Shown here one piece after another: positions 1-5,516 of a DNA stretch of 7,283 nucleotides. The notes below the pieces were generated by a model, which was not told where the DNA came from, searched no databases, and saw nothing but the letters and a program-made list of their open reading frames with translations. A program made the translations under genes and the position numbers. Source of the DNA: Aeriscardovia sp. (lineage in GTDB: Bacteria; Actinomycetota; Actinomycetes; Actinomycetales; Bifidobacteriaceae); the NCBI GenBank assembly GCA_017538865.1, contig JAFYIA010000005.1:1-7283 (forward strand), written 5' to 3'. Each line of letters opens with the position of its first letter. Position 1 is the stretch's first letter.

Positions 1-1
1 C

Positions 2-394
2 AACTACGCGGGGTGGTCTATGACGGGTTCGTATAATAAGAAAACCGGAGAGCACTTCGTCATCCCCTGGATATTCAACGGCACGCAGCTGAATATGGAT
101 CAGTTTTCTAAAAACAAGTCGTACTTCGCGACTTTCCAGGCCGAATTGGACGAGGCGGAAAACAACTGGTCGGACGCCCTCTCCAGCATCAAGCAGGCTG
201 TGAACCTCGCCCCGAACAACGTGGCTGCCTGGAAAACCTACATAGACATTTCCAACCACATGAACCTCGGATCCGGGCTCAAAGAGCAAATTCAGAACAA
301 TTTCGAGGCCCAGGCCAAGGCCGCCACCCAGTCCTTCGGCAGCGGGTTCACCTACGAGGTCATAATTTCCACCCTAAGCTCTGAAGTGAAGTAA
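2..394 (+). CDS. 3' end of a TPR-containing protein (start lies before the window)
   Basis: The reading frame is open from the first complete codon in the window to a TAA at 392-394, so this is the C-terminal 130 residues of a longer protein. An ATG at 20 is only internal: the frame continues upstream through NYAGWS and no ribosome binding site precedes it. Visible residues 46-80 or so read like one tetratricopeptide repeat: an amphipathic helix rich in E and D, then the SDALSSIKQAVNLAPNN stretch, then AAWKTY, which begins the next helix. TPRs usually mediate protein-protein contacts. No signal peptide or membrane helix is visible in this part, and the N-terminal domain that would name the protein is missing. 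The tail after the repeat is Q/N/A-rich. Base composition resembles a host gene more than the helicase that follows. The function is not recognised; a TPR tail on an enzyme or on a secreted protein are both possible. Confidence 0.75.
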   Translation, partial: NYAGWSMTGSYNKKTGEHFVIPWIFNGTQLNMDQFSKNKSYFATFQAELDEAENNWSDALSSIKQAVNLAPNNVAAWKTYIDISNHMNLGSGLKEQIQNNFEAQAKAATQSFGSGFTYEVIISTLSSEVK

Positions 395-428
395 GGGCGC
401 CTCCCGCACTTCTCAAGACATTTTTCTT
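388..428 (+). terminator. possible imperfect terminator of the TPR gene
   Basis: A stem pairs GAAGT (388-392) with ACTTC (408-412). It continues, after a 2x2 internal loop, with GGG (395-397) pairing CCC (403-405) around a five-base loop. A run of five T begins at 421, eight bases after the stem, so the geometry is poor for a classic intrinsic terminator. The stem begins inside the stop region of the TPR gene. Confidence 0.35.
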
Positions 429-551
429 CTGTGCCTGGCATTCACAAAGGTCCATGGAAATTGGATCCGCCTGCTTTGCCGCCCAAACCCCTGAAAGCTG
501 CGAAAAATGCGCCAGCCTCAGCCTCTCCAATTTAAATGCATGTAGGGAAGC

Positions 552-569
552 TGCCTTTTATAAAAGGCA
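552..569. repeat. perfect 18-bp palindrome
   Basis: TGCCTTTTATAAAAGGCA reads the same on both strands, with no central spacer. It could be the binding site of a dimeric regulator. With no U-tract of its own and no loop it is not a good terminator. It sits about 290 bases before the helicase start, in a gene-free stretch. Confidence 0.6.
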
Positions 570-732
570 AAGCAAAAAGCCAGAAGCAAGGGGGCATACC
601 CCGTCAGGCGAAGCGGCGAACGGGAGACGGCGGAAGCTGCAGCCTACGGCCTCATCGTAGAGGGGGAGGAGCCAATTCTAGGCGGCTGAAGACAAGGCCG
701 ATGCCCCATACTCTGCGTTCGGCTTCATAGTT

Positions 733-751
733 CCCATTTGGGATAAATGGG
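733..751. repeat. 7-bp inverted repeat / hairpin
   Basis: CCCATTT (733-739) and AAATGGG (745-751) form a perfect seven-pair stem around a five-base GGGAT loop. The 3' side is followed by GCGCCTAGGC, which contains the 8-bp palindrome GCCTAGGC (753-760). No T run follows, so it is not a standard terminator. A related CCCATTT/AAATGGG pair occurs on the far side of the helicase block at 3483-3518. Confidence 0.5.
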
Positions 752-802
752 CGCCTAGGCTCTTGCCCAAGAGGAGCGGCCTTTGCCGCCTTCATTGCGG
801 GC

Positions 803-845
803 GCGGCGCCGATCCATGCAGCCGCCAAAGAAAGGCCGGCGCCGC
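803..845 (+). promoter_or_regulatory. G+C-rich inverted repeat just before the helicase start
   Basis: GCGGCGCC (803-810) and GGCGCCGC (838-845) are exact inverted repeats eight bases long with 27 bases between. The second arm ends six bases before the AAGGA ribosome binding site of the helicase gene (852-856). If transcribed, the stem would be very stable in the 5' leader and could limit translation. It may equally be a host-derived relic at the element junction. Confidence 0.4.
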
Positions 846-861
846 TGCCTCAAGGAATGCT

Positions 862-2694
862 ATGAGCTTCCTGCGCAACTTTCTTCCCCTCCTTTATAGA
901 ATGTTTACTACTCTGGGACTGACTTCAGATGATAAAGATGACCCCCGCTGGAAGTCGAACAGAATTTGCAGGCTAATCTACACTACCTCACAGCATGACA
1001 GAGGGTATGCAGAGCCTTTAGATAGCACGGCTGAGTTTGAGGCTTTTATAGGCATGCAGATTGATAAGTATAAGGATTCCGATCCCGACTTATGGTTAAA
1101 ACTCATGGAAAAGAGAAGGCACTATTTTCCGTCTTCTATGCTTTCTCCCAAAGGCTTGATTCTCAGGCATGCAAATGAGGCACAGTACTTGGATGGCCGC
1201 ATGCTCTACAAAGAGGGGATTACTGGAGAGGTAAGGCCAAGTTTTGAGCCAATTAAGAGCGGGGAGTTTTATACGGAGATATTTCCTTTTGAGTACAAAA
1301 CCCAAAAACCCTTAGAGGGAAGCCCTATTTGGGAGTACCTTACTTCCTGGCTGCCTAAACGTGCGGGGCAAAAAGGGAAGGTGAGTGTAGAACTGTTGCT
1401 TTTGGCAGATTTTTTCAGATCTGCTGTGGGGGGGATTTTGGGAAATGAGCAAGCCCTGATATTTGACTCTCCCGCTTCCTATGGCAAATCTACTTTTGTA
1501 GGGCTTCAAAGTGCGGCTCTGAAGAAAAAGGCTGTAAAAAAGTTTCCGGACTCCCTTTTGACTGGACAGTCTTCGCGTTTTGCATGGCTAGGTTGCGTAG
1601 ATTCTTACATCGGCTATTTCATGGATCCCCCTGTGGGGAGGGTGTTGGACAACATTCAACTAAAACAGGTTATTAGCAGTGACTCAAAGAGTGTAGAAAT
1701 AAAGGGAGGCGCTGCATGGGATCAAGAGACTTTTTATCGAACTGAAATCTTTACAAATGACATGCCCCGCCTCAAGGACCCTACGGATGACGGGGTTAGA
1801 AGACGCCTTAGAATGATAAAGCTCTGGAGGAAGTTCACGGGCGAAAGAGGTCTTCCTTCTAGAGAAATGATCGAGGGCTTTAGAGAATTTATCTGCGCCT
1901 GCGCTAGGCTCCCCAAACTTCCAGACGAAGTGTGGCAGGAATACCCGGCTCTTAAGGACTGGTTAAGCGAAAGCTGTGAATCTGACCTGTTCAACGAGGT
2001 TTTGATAAAGGACCCAAACTCCAGGGACTTTGTGAAAGTATCGGAACTGAAGGCAGTGCTCAGGGCTGCGGGAAACCCCCTAACCAGAATGCCGAGTGGA
2101 GACTTTGAAAAACTTTTGCATGCAGCCGGCTTCAGAACTCCCAGGAGGGCCTGCGGAAAGGTAATTCCACATTGTAAATTCAATGAGGAAAGTACGGAGT
2201 GGAAGACCTACAAAGGGCTGTACGTAAACGAGTCTCATGTTGATTATGGCTCTGAGGAAAATGATGACGAGAAGGCAAAGTGGCAGTCTTATTTCGATAA
2301 GATTAATCGCCTGCTTGAAAGTCTTCCAACCCCTTTCGATTCGGCTCCCGAATATGTAGAATCTGAGGCCTTTAAGTCCCAATCGGAAAACTCTATGGAG
2401 GAGTCTGCAGAGGCGGATGTAAACAATGAAGAAGAATGGAGCGATGATGAGTGGGACTATTACAACGGCAAAATTGAGCCCTTGCCCATCCAAGATCGCA
2501 GTTCCGACACTTTAGATAGCTTCCAGGCCGACGCATGCACCGCTTTTAGTCCGATCCCTATTGAGCAAAGGGAGTGTGTCTCTGAGGCACCTTTAGAGGA
2601 GCAAAGCACTGAAGTCGAGCCCATTTATGTTGGGGACATAAAGCCATGGAGAAAGCTTGAAAATCTCAGAAGGCTGTACTTAAAAGGCGAATAG
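862..2694 (+). CDS. D5-like superfamily 3 replicative helicase, phage/plasmid type
   Basis: Putative ATP-driven DNA helicase of the D5/SF3 type, which unwinds origins of phages and plasmids as a hexamer. The ATG at 862 has AAGGA five bases upstream. The frame extends to a TTG at 763, but those 33 codons are G+C-rich and lack a binding site. With the 862 start the protein has 610 residues. Residues 135-190 resemble the D5_N region (EIFPFEY, then PIWEYL). The P-loop is SPASYGKST (S203-T211), with Ser where the first Walker A Gly normally stands; G208-K209-S210 are intact. A Walker B-like acid may be D255 (YFMDP). The SF3 sensor is well kept: FTNDMP with N299, then RRR 313-315. Residues 375-460 look like a winged-helix region, and residues 462-585 are an acidic, probably disordered linker before a basic tail (594-610). 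No primase domain is present. Arg codons are largely AGA/AGG. It is probably complete, but activity is uncertain given the P-loop. Confidence 0.75.
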   Translation: MSFLRNFLPLLYRMFTTLGLTSDDKDDPRWKSNRICRLIYTTSQHDRGYAEPLDSTAEFEAFIGMQIDKYKDSDPDLWLKLMEKRRHYFPSSMLSPKGLILRHANEAQYLDGRMLYKEGITGEVRPSFEPIKSGEFYTEIFPFEYKTQKPLEGSPIWEYLTSWLPKRAGQKGKVSVELLLLADFFRSAVGGILGNEQALIFDSPASYGKSTFVGLQSAALKKKAVKKFPDSLLTGQSSRFAWLGCVDSYIGYFMDPPVGRVLDNIQLKQVISSDSKSVEIKGGAAWDQETFYRTEIFTNDMPRLKDPTDDGVRRRLRMIKLWRKFTGERGLPSREMIEGFREFICACARLPKLPDEVWQEYPALKDWLSESCESDLFNEVLIKDPNSRDFVKVSELKAVLRAAGNPLTRMPSGDFEKLLHAAGFRTPRRACGKVIPHCKFNEESTEWKTYKGLYVNESHVDYGSEENDDEKAKWQSYFDKINRLLESLPTPFDSAPEYVESEAFKSQSENSMEESAEADVNNEEEWSDDEWDYYNGKIEPLPIQDRSSDTLDSFQADACTAFSPIPIEQRECVSEAPLEEQSTEVEPIYVGDIKPWRKLENLRRLYLKGE

Positions 2695-2700
2695 AGAAAA

Positions 2701-2733
2701 TTGCAGATTTCCAAATTGTGATATAACGAAGGC
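2701..2733 (+). promoter_or_regulatory. candidate promoter of the membrane-protein gene, leaderless type
   Basis: TG-A-TATAAC (2719-2727) is an extended -10 element, with a possible weak -35 TTGCAG at 2701-2706 (15-base spacer). The -10 ends six bases before the ATG at 2734, which would place transcription start at or next to the ATG. The only Shine-Dalgarno-like bases, AAGG at 2729-2732, lie one base from the ATG, too close to work normally. A leaderless transcript therefore fits best. This is pattern-based inference. Confidence 0.45.
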
Positions 2734-3222
2734 ATGGAGAACTTTAACAAAAAGGAAAAGCCTGTACTAAAAGCCTTATATTTAGTTATAGCGCTTGAAA
2801 TTACTTTTCTTATTGTAGCTTTAATATCTTTCTTTATTAAAGCAGATGTCTTAACAAGAAGTTTTGCATGGAACGCTACACAAGCTTGGGTATCCATAGA
2901 TGTATTTTGCATATGCACTCTAATATTCGCTGCTGTAGAAGCTGGATTAATGGTAAATGGAAAGCGGCCTTTATTCTTCAGTAAAGCTGCTTGGACTAGA
3001 TCTGGAAATAAGTGGCAAAATTATGGCCTAGCTTTCATTTGGGCATATGCGTTCCAAATTGCAGCAGTTACGATATGCAATTTTTCATACGCCATGGGAA
3101 AGTGGAGCACTATAATCCCCGCCATAGTTACTGCAGTACTTGAGGTGTGCGTAGTAACCCTTATAAGATTTGGGAAGCGAAAGATGGGCATTCGTTCTAA
3201 ACTGCGTTTCGCCCGCTATTAA
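2734..3222 (+). CDS. orphan four-helix membrane protein
   Basis: A 162-residue protein that I do not recognise. Four hydrophobic segments are visible at about residues 12-35, 51-74, 96-118 and 124-145. Lys and Arg cluster at the N-terminus (KKEK), in the middle loop (GKRP, about 76-79) and in the basic C-terminal tail (KRK, SKLRFAR). This predicts a cytoplasmic-membrane protein with both ends inside the cell. There is no signal peptide cleavage site and no catalytic motif. The TGA at 2719 fixes the 5' limit of the frame, and ATG 2734 is the only reasonable start. The gene lies 39 bases after the helicase stop on the same strand and is clearly richer in A+T than everything else here, which suggests recent acquisition. 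By analogy, small membrane proteins on mobile elements can act in superinfection exclusion, immunity or toxicity, but nothing in the sequence decides between these. Confidence 0.7.
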   Translation: MENFNKKEKPVLKALYLVIALEITFLIVALISFFIKADVLTRSFAWNATQAWVSIDVFCICTLIFAAVEAGLMVNGKRPLFFSKAAWTRSGNKWQNYGLAFIWAYAFQIAAVTICNFSYAMGKWSTIIPAIVTAVLEVCVVTLIRFGKRKMGIRSKLRFARY

Positions 3223-3235
3223 TTTAACAGGAAAT

Positions 3236-3257
3236 GAGGGCCTAAGCCCTTTATATT
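3236..3257 (+). terminator. short candidate terminator after the membrane-protein gene
   Basis: AGGGC (3237-3241) pairs with GCCCT (3246-3250) around a CTAA loop, with a possible sixth G-T pair outside. The stem is followed by TTATATT. It begins 14 bases after the TAA stop. The stem is short and the T-tract is interrupted, so it would be weak to moderate. Confidence 0.45.
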
Positions 3258-3304
3258 CGAACGTTCTCATTCGTCTGCTGCGTTGCAACAAAAGGTTAAT
3301 CAAA

Positions 3305-3325
3305 ATTCGCTCGAATAGTGCACTA
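3305..3325. repeat. two adjoining palindromes
   Basis: ATTCG (3305-3309) and CGAAT (3312-3316) are inverted around two bases. They run directly into TAGTGCACTA (3316-3325), a perfect 10-bp palindrome sharing its first base. The block AGTGCACTA also occurs as part of the 3' end of the tRNA-Arg gene and its flank near 5516-5523, read from either strand. Confidence 0.45.
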
Positions 3326-3405
3326 ATCCAGTAGAAAAGAACTATTGACAAACTTAAATCTTATTGAAAAGCAGGGGACTACACATATTCTCGGAGAGAG
3401 GTGCT

Positions 3406-3437
3406 GTAGGTTAGTTTTAATAAGCCCCTAATCCTAC
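3406..3437. other. bulged hairpin
   Basis: GTAGGTTAG (3406-3414) pairs with CTAATCCTAC (3428-3437): nine pairs with one bulged T and a 13-base A+T-rich loop. Purine-rich sequence precedes it and CCCCCAAAA follows. There is no T run, so it is not a clear terminator, and I cannot match it to a known riboswitch or small RNA. Confidence 0.4.
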
Positions 3438-3693
3438 CCCCAAAAGCCGGGATAATGAGGAATTCCATAGTTTCGGTTTGGCCCCATTTTCAGAGAGGCT
3501 GGGGGAATGGGAAATGGGAACCAGCTTGCTTCTGGCCTTAAGATCCCCACCTCGAATAAAATCAAGCGGGTTACGCGCGAGCAGCCCCCTTTTCAAGCAT
3601 CGCAGCCATACCGGGCCCCATTTCGATTCCTGTAAATGCCCTTCGCCTTCGCATCATTTCAGGGGGGCAGACCCTTTCCCGCTGGCGAAGGAA

Positions 3694-3705
3694 GGAATAT
3701 ATTCC
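3694..3705. repeat. 12-bp palindrome with imperfect extension
   Basis: GGAATATATTCC is a perfect palindrome. Flanking bases extend the symmetry imperfectly to about 3687-3712 (GAAGGAA against CTTCTTT with one mismatch and wobble pairs). It could be an operator or part of a hairpin. It lies in a gene-free stretch about 210 bases beyond the sdaA stop. Confidence 0.4.
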
Positions 3706-3863
3706 CTTCTTTCCATGCCCGCATTTACTTCGGACTTAAAAGCGGTAAAGCCGGGAAGTGCAAGGGGAAGATGGAAAAAAGGGATCGCAACCTGGACGCA
3801 AAAATTAAATCGGGTGGGGAATACGGGCAAAACAAGGGGATCTTGACTTCCCGGCCTGTGTGG

Positions 3864-3886
3864 CGGCTTGCAAAACCGGCAAGCCG
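3864..3886 (-). terminator. candidate transcription end hairpin of sdaA
   Basis: On the minus strand CGGCTTGC pairs perfectly with GCAAGCCG across a seven-base loop (CGGTTTT), 29 bases after the sdaA stop. No T-tract follows on that strand, so it would need another factor or merely stabilise the mRNA 3' end. Confidence 0.35.
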
Positions 3887-3915
3887 GAGCGCGCAAATTC
3901 CTCAGGCCTACCGGC

Positions 3916-5472
3916 TCAGCACTCGGGAACGGCCACGCTCACGGCGAGGCCCCCTTTTGAAGTCTCCCTATATTCGGAGCGCATATCGTCTCCGGTCCTT
4001 TTCATAGTGGCCAAGGCGGTGTCCAAAGACACTATGTGGTCTTCAGGCCCTATCATCGCGAGCCTCGCCGCGTTTATCGCGGTGTTGGCCGCTATGGCGT
4101 TCCTTTCTATGCAGGGGATTTGGACGAGCCCTGCCACGGGGTCGCAGGTGAGTCCGAGGTTGTGCTCTATCCCGATTTCGGCCGCCTTTTCAATTTGGCG
4201 GGGAGTCCCCCCGAAGACTGCGCACAGGCCGGCTGCAGCCATTGAGCAGGCGCTTCCCACTTCGGCCTGGCACCCGCCTTCGGCTCCCGAGATGCTGGCG
4301 AGCTTCTTGCAAAGGTAGCCTACGGCAAACGAGGTGAGGAAGAAAGTTTTGACCTTTTCCCAGTCCCCATCCAGAAAGGCGTACATGTAGTGCAGGACGG
4401 CGGGGATGATTCCGGCCGAGCCGTTGGTGGGAGCCGTAATTATCCTTCCCCCGTCTGCATTCTCTTCGTTTACGGCCATAGCGAAAACTTCCACCCATTC
4501 GCTGGCCGCGGTGTTACCCCCCACCGTGGCTTTGAGGGACTTCAGATCCTCGGGATCCAAAGTGAAAGGATCCTTCAGCCCCTTCAACAGCTGCCTGGCG
4601 GCCTGCGGCGCCCTGCGGGGGACGCGCAGGACCCCGGGGAGCTCCTTTGCAGTAGAGTGGATGCCGTCTGAAACGCAGGTGAGCATAGTGCGCCAGACGC
4701 CCTCCAATTTGGCCTCTATCTCTCCTGCGGGACGCGCCGCCATCTCATTTTCCAGCACAATCTCCGCTATACTCTTGCCTTCCCTTTTGACTATCTTTTG
4801 GAGTTCTTCCATAGTCGAGAACTCAAAGGGGCACGAGAAGGCGACGTTTCCGGTGGGCAGGTCCCCTATGGCCCCCTGGGATTCCTCTTCGGGCTCGGTC
4901 TTGCGGAAGCCGTCCCCGCGGGCGCGAGAGCCTTCCAGGACCTGCTTTGCCGTTATTATGCTCACCCCATCCGCCTCGGGGTGGGTAATGCCGCTCTTTT
5001 CGAGCTGTTCCTCGGTGGCTATAAAGCCCCCGCCCACCGAGTAGATGATAAGGTGGGCGATCCTGCGCCCCTCCTTGTCGAAGGCCTCATAGAAGAGGGC
5101 GTTAGGATGCAGATCCAGGCGCTGATCAAAGTTGAACTCTATGTCCCCTTCTTCAAAGCGTATGGGCCTCACCCCCCCGAGCATGAGGGTGCGGGTTTCC
5201 TGCCCCTTTTTCAGGCCGCTCCTCACTTCTTCTACGTCGCAGGTCTCCGCCCTGCATCCCTGCAGGCCGGCGAACAGGGCCCGATCGGTGCCGTGCCCCT
5301 TGCCCGTGAGGGCCAGGGATCCAAAGAGGGTGACGTGAATCCTCTCGGTCTTTTCGAAATTGCCCGTCTTCTCCAATAGATCCAGGAAGATGAGGGAAGC
5401 GTTCATGGGCCCTAAAGTGTGGGAGGAAGAGGGCCCTATGCCGACTTTATAAATATCGAAAATGCTTAGCAT
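3916..5472 (-). CDS. sdaA: L-serine dehydratase (L-serine ammonia-lyase), single-chain iron-sulfur type
   Basis: Converts L-serine to pyruvate and ammonia with a 4Fe-4S cluster rather than PLP; a cytoplasmic catabolic enzyme. Taking ATG at 5472 gives 518 residues starting MLSIFDIYKVGIGPSSSHT, the usual family N-terminus; a start at 5508 would add 12 atypical residues. Residues 11-19 (GIGPSSSHT) begin the beta domain, and APTNGSAGIIPA (347-358) marks the alpha domain. C401, C443 and C454 have spacings of 42 and 11, the pattern of the cluster ligands of the Legionella enzyme. The protein ends in Cys518, matching the tail cysteine that enters the active site and caps the cluster in that enzyme. 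It is about 60 residues longer than the E. coli enzymes (about 455), partly from a segment around 296-325. It lies 44 bases downstream of the tRNA gene; a -10-like TAAAAT at 5480-5485 suggests its own, possibly leaderless, transcript. Confidence 0.95.
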   Translation of the reverse strand: MLSIFDIYKVGIGPSSSHTLGPMNASLIFLDLLEKTGNFEKTERIHVTLFGSLALTGKGHGTDRALFAGLQGCRAETCDVEEVRSGLKKGQETRTLMLGGVRPIRFEEGDIEFNFDQRLDLHPNALFYEAFDKEGRRIAHLIIYSVGGGFIATEEQLEKSGITHPEADGVSIITAKQVLEGSRARGDGFRKTEPEEESQGAIGDLPTGNVAFSCPFEFSTMEELQKIVKREGKSIAEIVLENEMAARPAGEIEAKLEGVWRTMLTCVSDGIHSTAKELPGVLRVPRRAPQAARQLLKGLKDPFTLDPEDLKSLKATVGGNTAASEWVEVFAMAVNEENADGGRIITAPTNGSAGIIPAVLHYMYAFLDGDWEKVKTFFLTSFAVGYLCKKLASISGAEGGCQAEVGSACSMAAAGLCAVFGGTPRQIEKAAEIGIEHNLGLTCDPVAGLVQIPCIERNAIAANTAINAARLAMIGPEDHIVSLDTALATMKRTGDDMRSEYRETSKGGLAVSVAVPEC

Positions 5473-5473
5473 A

Positions 5474-5499
5474 CTTCCAATTTTATGGAGTTTTGGAAG
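5474..5499 (-). promoter_or_regulatory. sdaA promoter region with operator-like inverted repeat
   Basis: On the minus strand a -10-like TAAAAT (5485-5480) stands seven bases before the sdaA ATG, which puts transcription start at about the ATG. No good -35 is seen. CTTCCAA (5499-5493) and TTGGAAG (5480-5474) form a perfect 7-bp inverted repeat with 12 bases between, and the proximal arm touches the -10 and fills the gap to the ATG. A dimeric regulator bound here would block the promoter. In a longer transcript from the tRNA promoter the same arms could pair and hide the GGAAG next to the ATG. Confidence 0.4.
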
Positions 5500-5516
5500 C
5501 GCGGGCATAAAAAAAG

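Larger units (their letters stand above)
395..861. other. gene-free spacer with several inverted repeats
   Basis: I see no convincing gene on either strand in these 467 bases. A 68-codon frame at 454-660 has AAGG three bases before its ATG, but its product is low in complexity and resembles nothing known to me. The helicase frame also stays open back to a TTG at 763 through G+C-rich sequence. Instead the stretch holds an 8-bp inverted repeat (AAATTGGA at 458-465, TCCAATTT at 526-533), a perfect 18-bp palindrome (552-569), a hairpin at 733-751, a short hairpin GCGGC/GCCGC at 776-789, and a G+C-rich inverted repeat at 803-845. It separates a host-like gene from the lower-G+C helicase block and may hold the left junction of an inserted element. 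Confidence 0.6.
3223..3915. other. gene-free interval between the mobile-type block and sdaA
   Basis: No frame in these 693 bases looks like a real gene: the longer ones begin at TTG or deep inside G+C-rich sequence, have no binding site, and give low-complexity, basic, Pro-rich products. The first 200 bases are A+T-rich, like the membrane-protein gene; from about 3450 the sequence becomes G+C-rich, like sdaA. The interval holds adjacent palindromes at 3305-3325, an isolated perfect -35 box TTGACA at 3345-3350 with no -10 at usual spacing, a hairpin at 3406-3437, a 10-bp direct repeat GGCCCCATTT (3480-3489 and 3614-3623), a palindrome at 3694-3705 and a hairpin at 3864-3886. It may hold the right junction of the inserted block or decayed genes. 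Confidence 0.6.

Noticed and set aside
454..730. Two short plus-strand frames (68 and 64 codons)
   Set aside because: They overlap each other in different frames, have weak or no initiation signals, and encode low-complexity basic products.
763..861. N-terminal extension of the helicase from TTG 763
   Set aside because: There is no binding site at the TTG, the codons are G+C-rich and unlike the rest of the gene, and AAGGA at 852-856 serves ATG 862 well.
1734..2493. Minus-strand frames of 137-149 codons
   Set aside because: They are antisense to the helicase gene, have no binding site and give no recognisable product.
3345..3373. Promoter with perfect TTGACA -35
   Set aside because: No -10 hexamer occurs 15-19 bases downstream, so I do not call a promoter.
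3478..4007. Plus-strand frames in the spacer before sdaA
   Set aside because: One starts at TTG without a binding site and another runs into the antisense of sdaA; neither product resembles a protein family.
4406..5379. Several 190-210-codon plus-strand frames
   Set aside because: They lie wholly antisense to sdaA, whose conserved motifs and cysteines prove the minus-strand reading.
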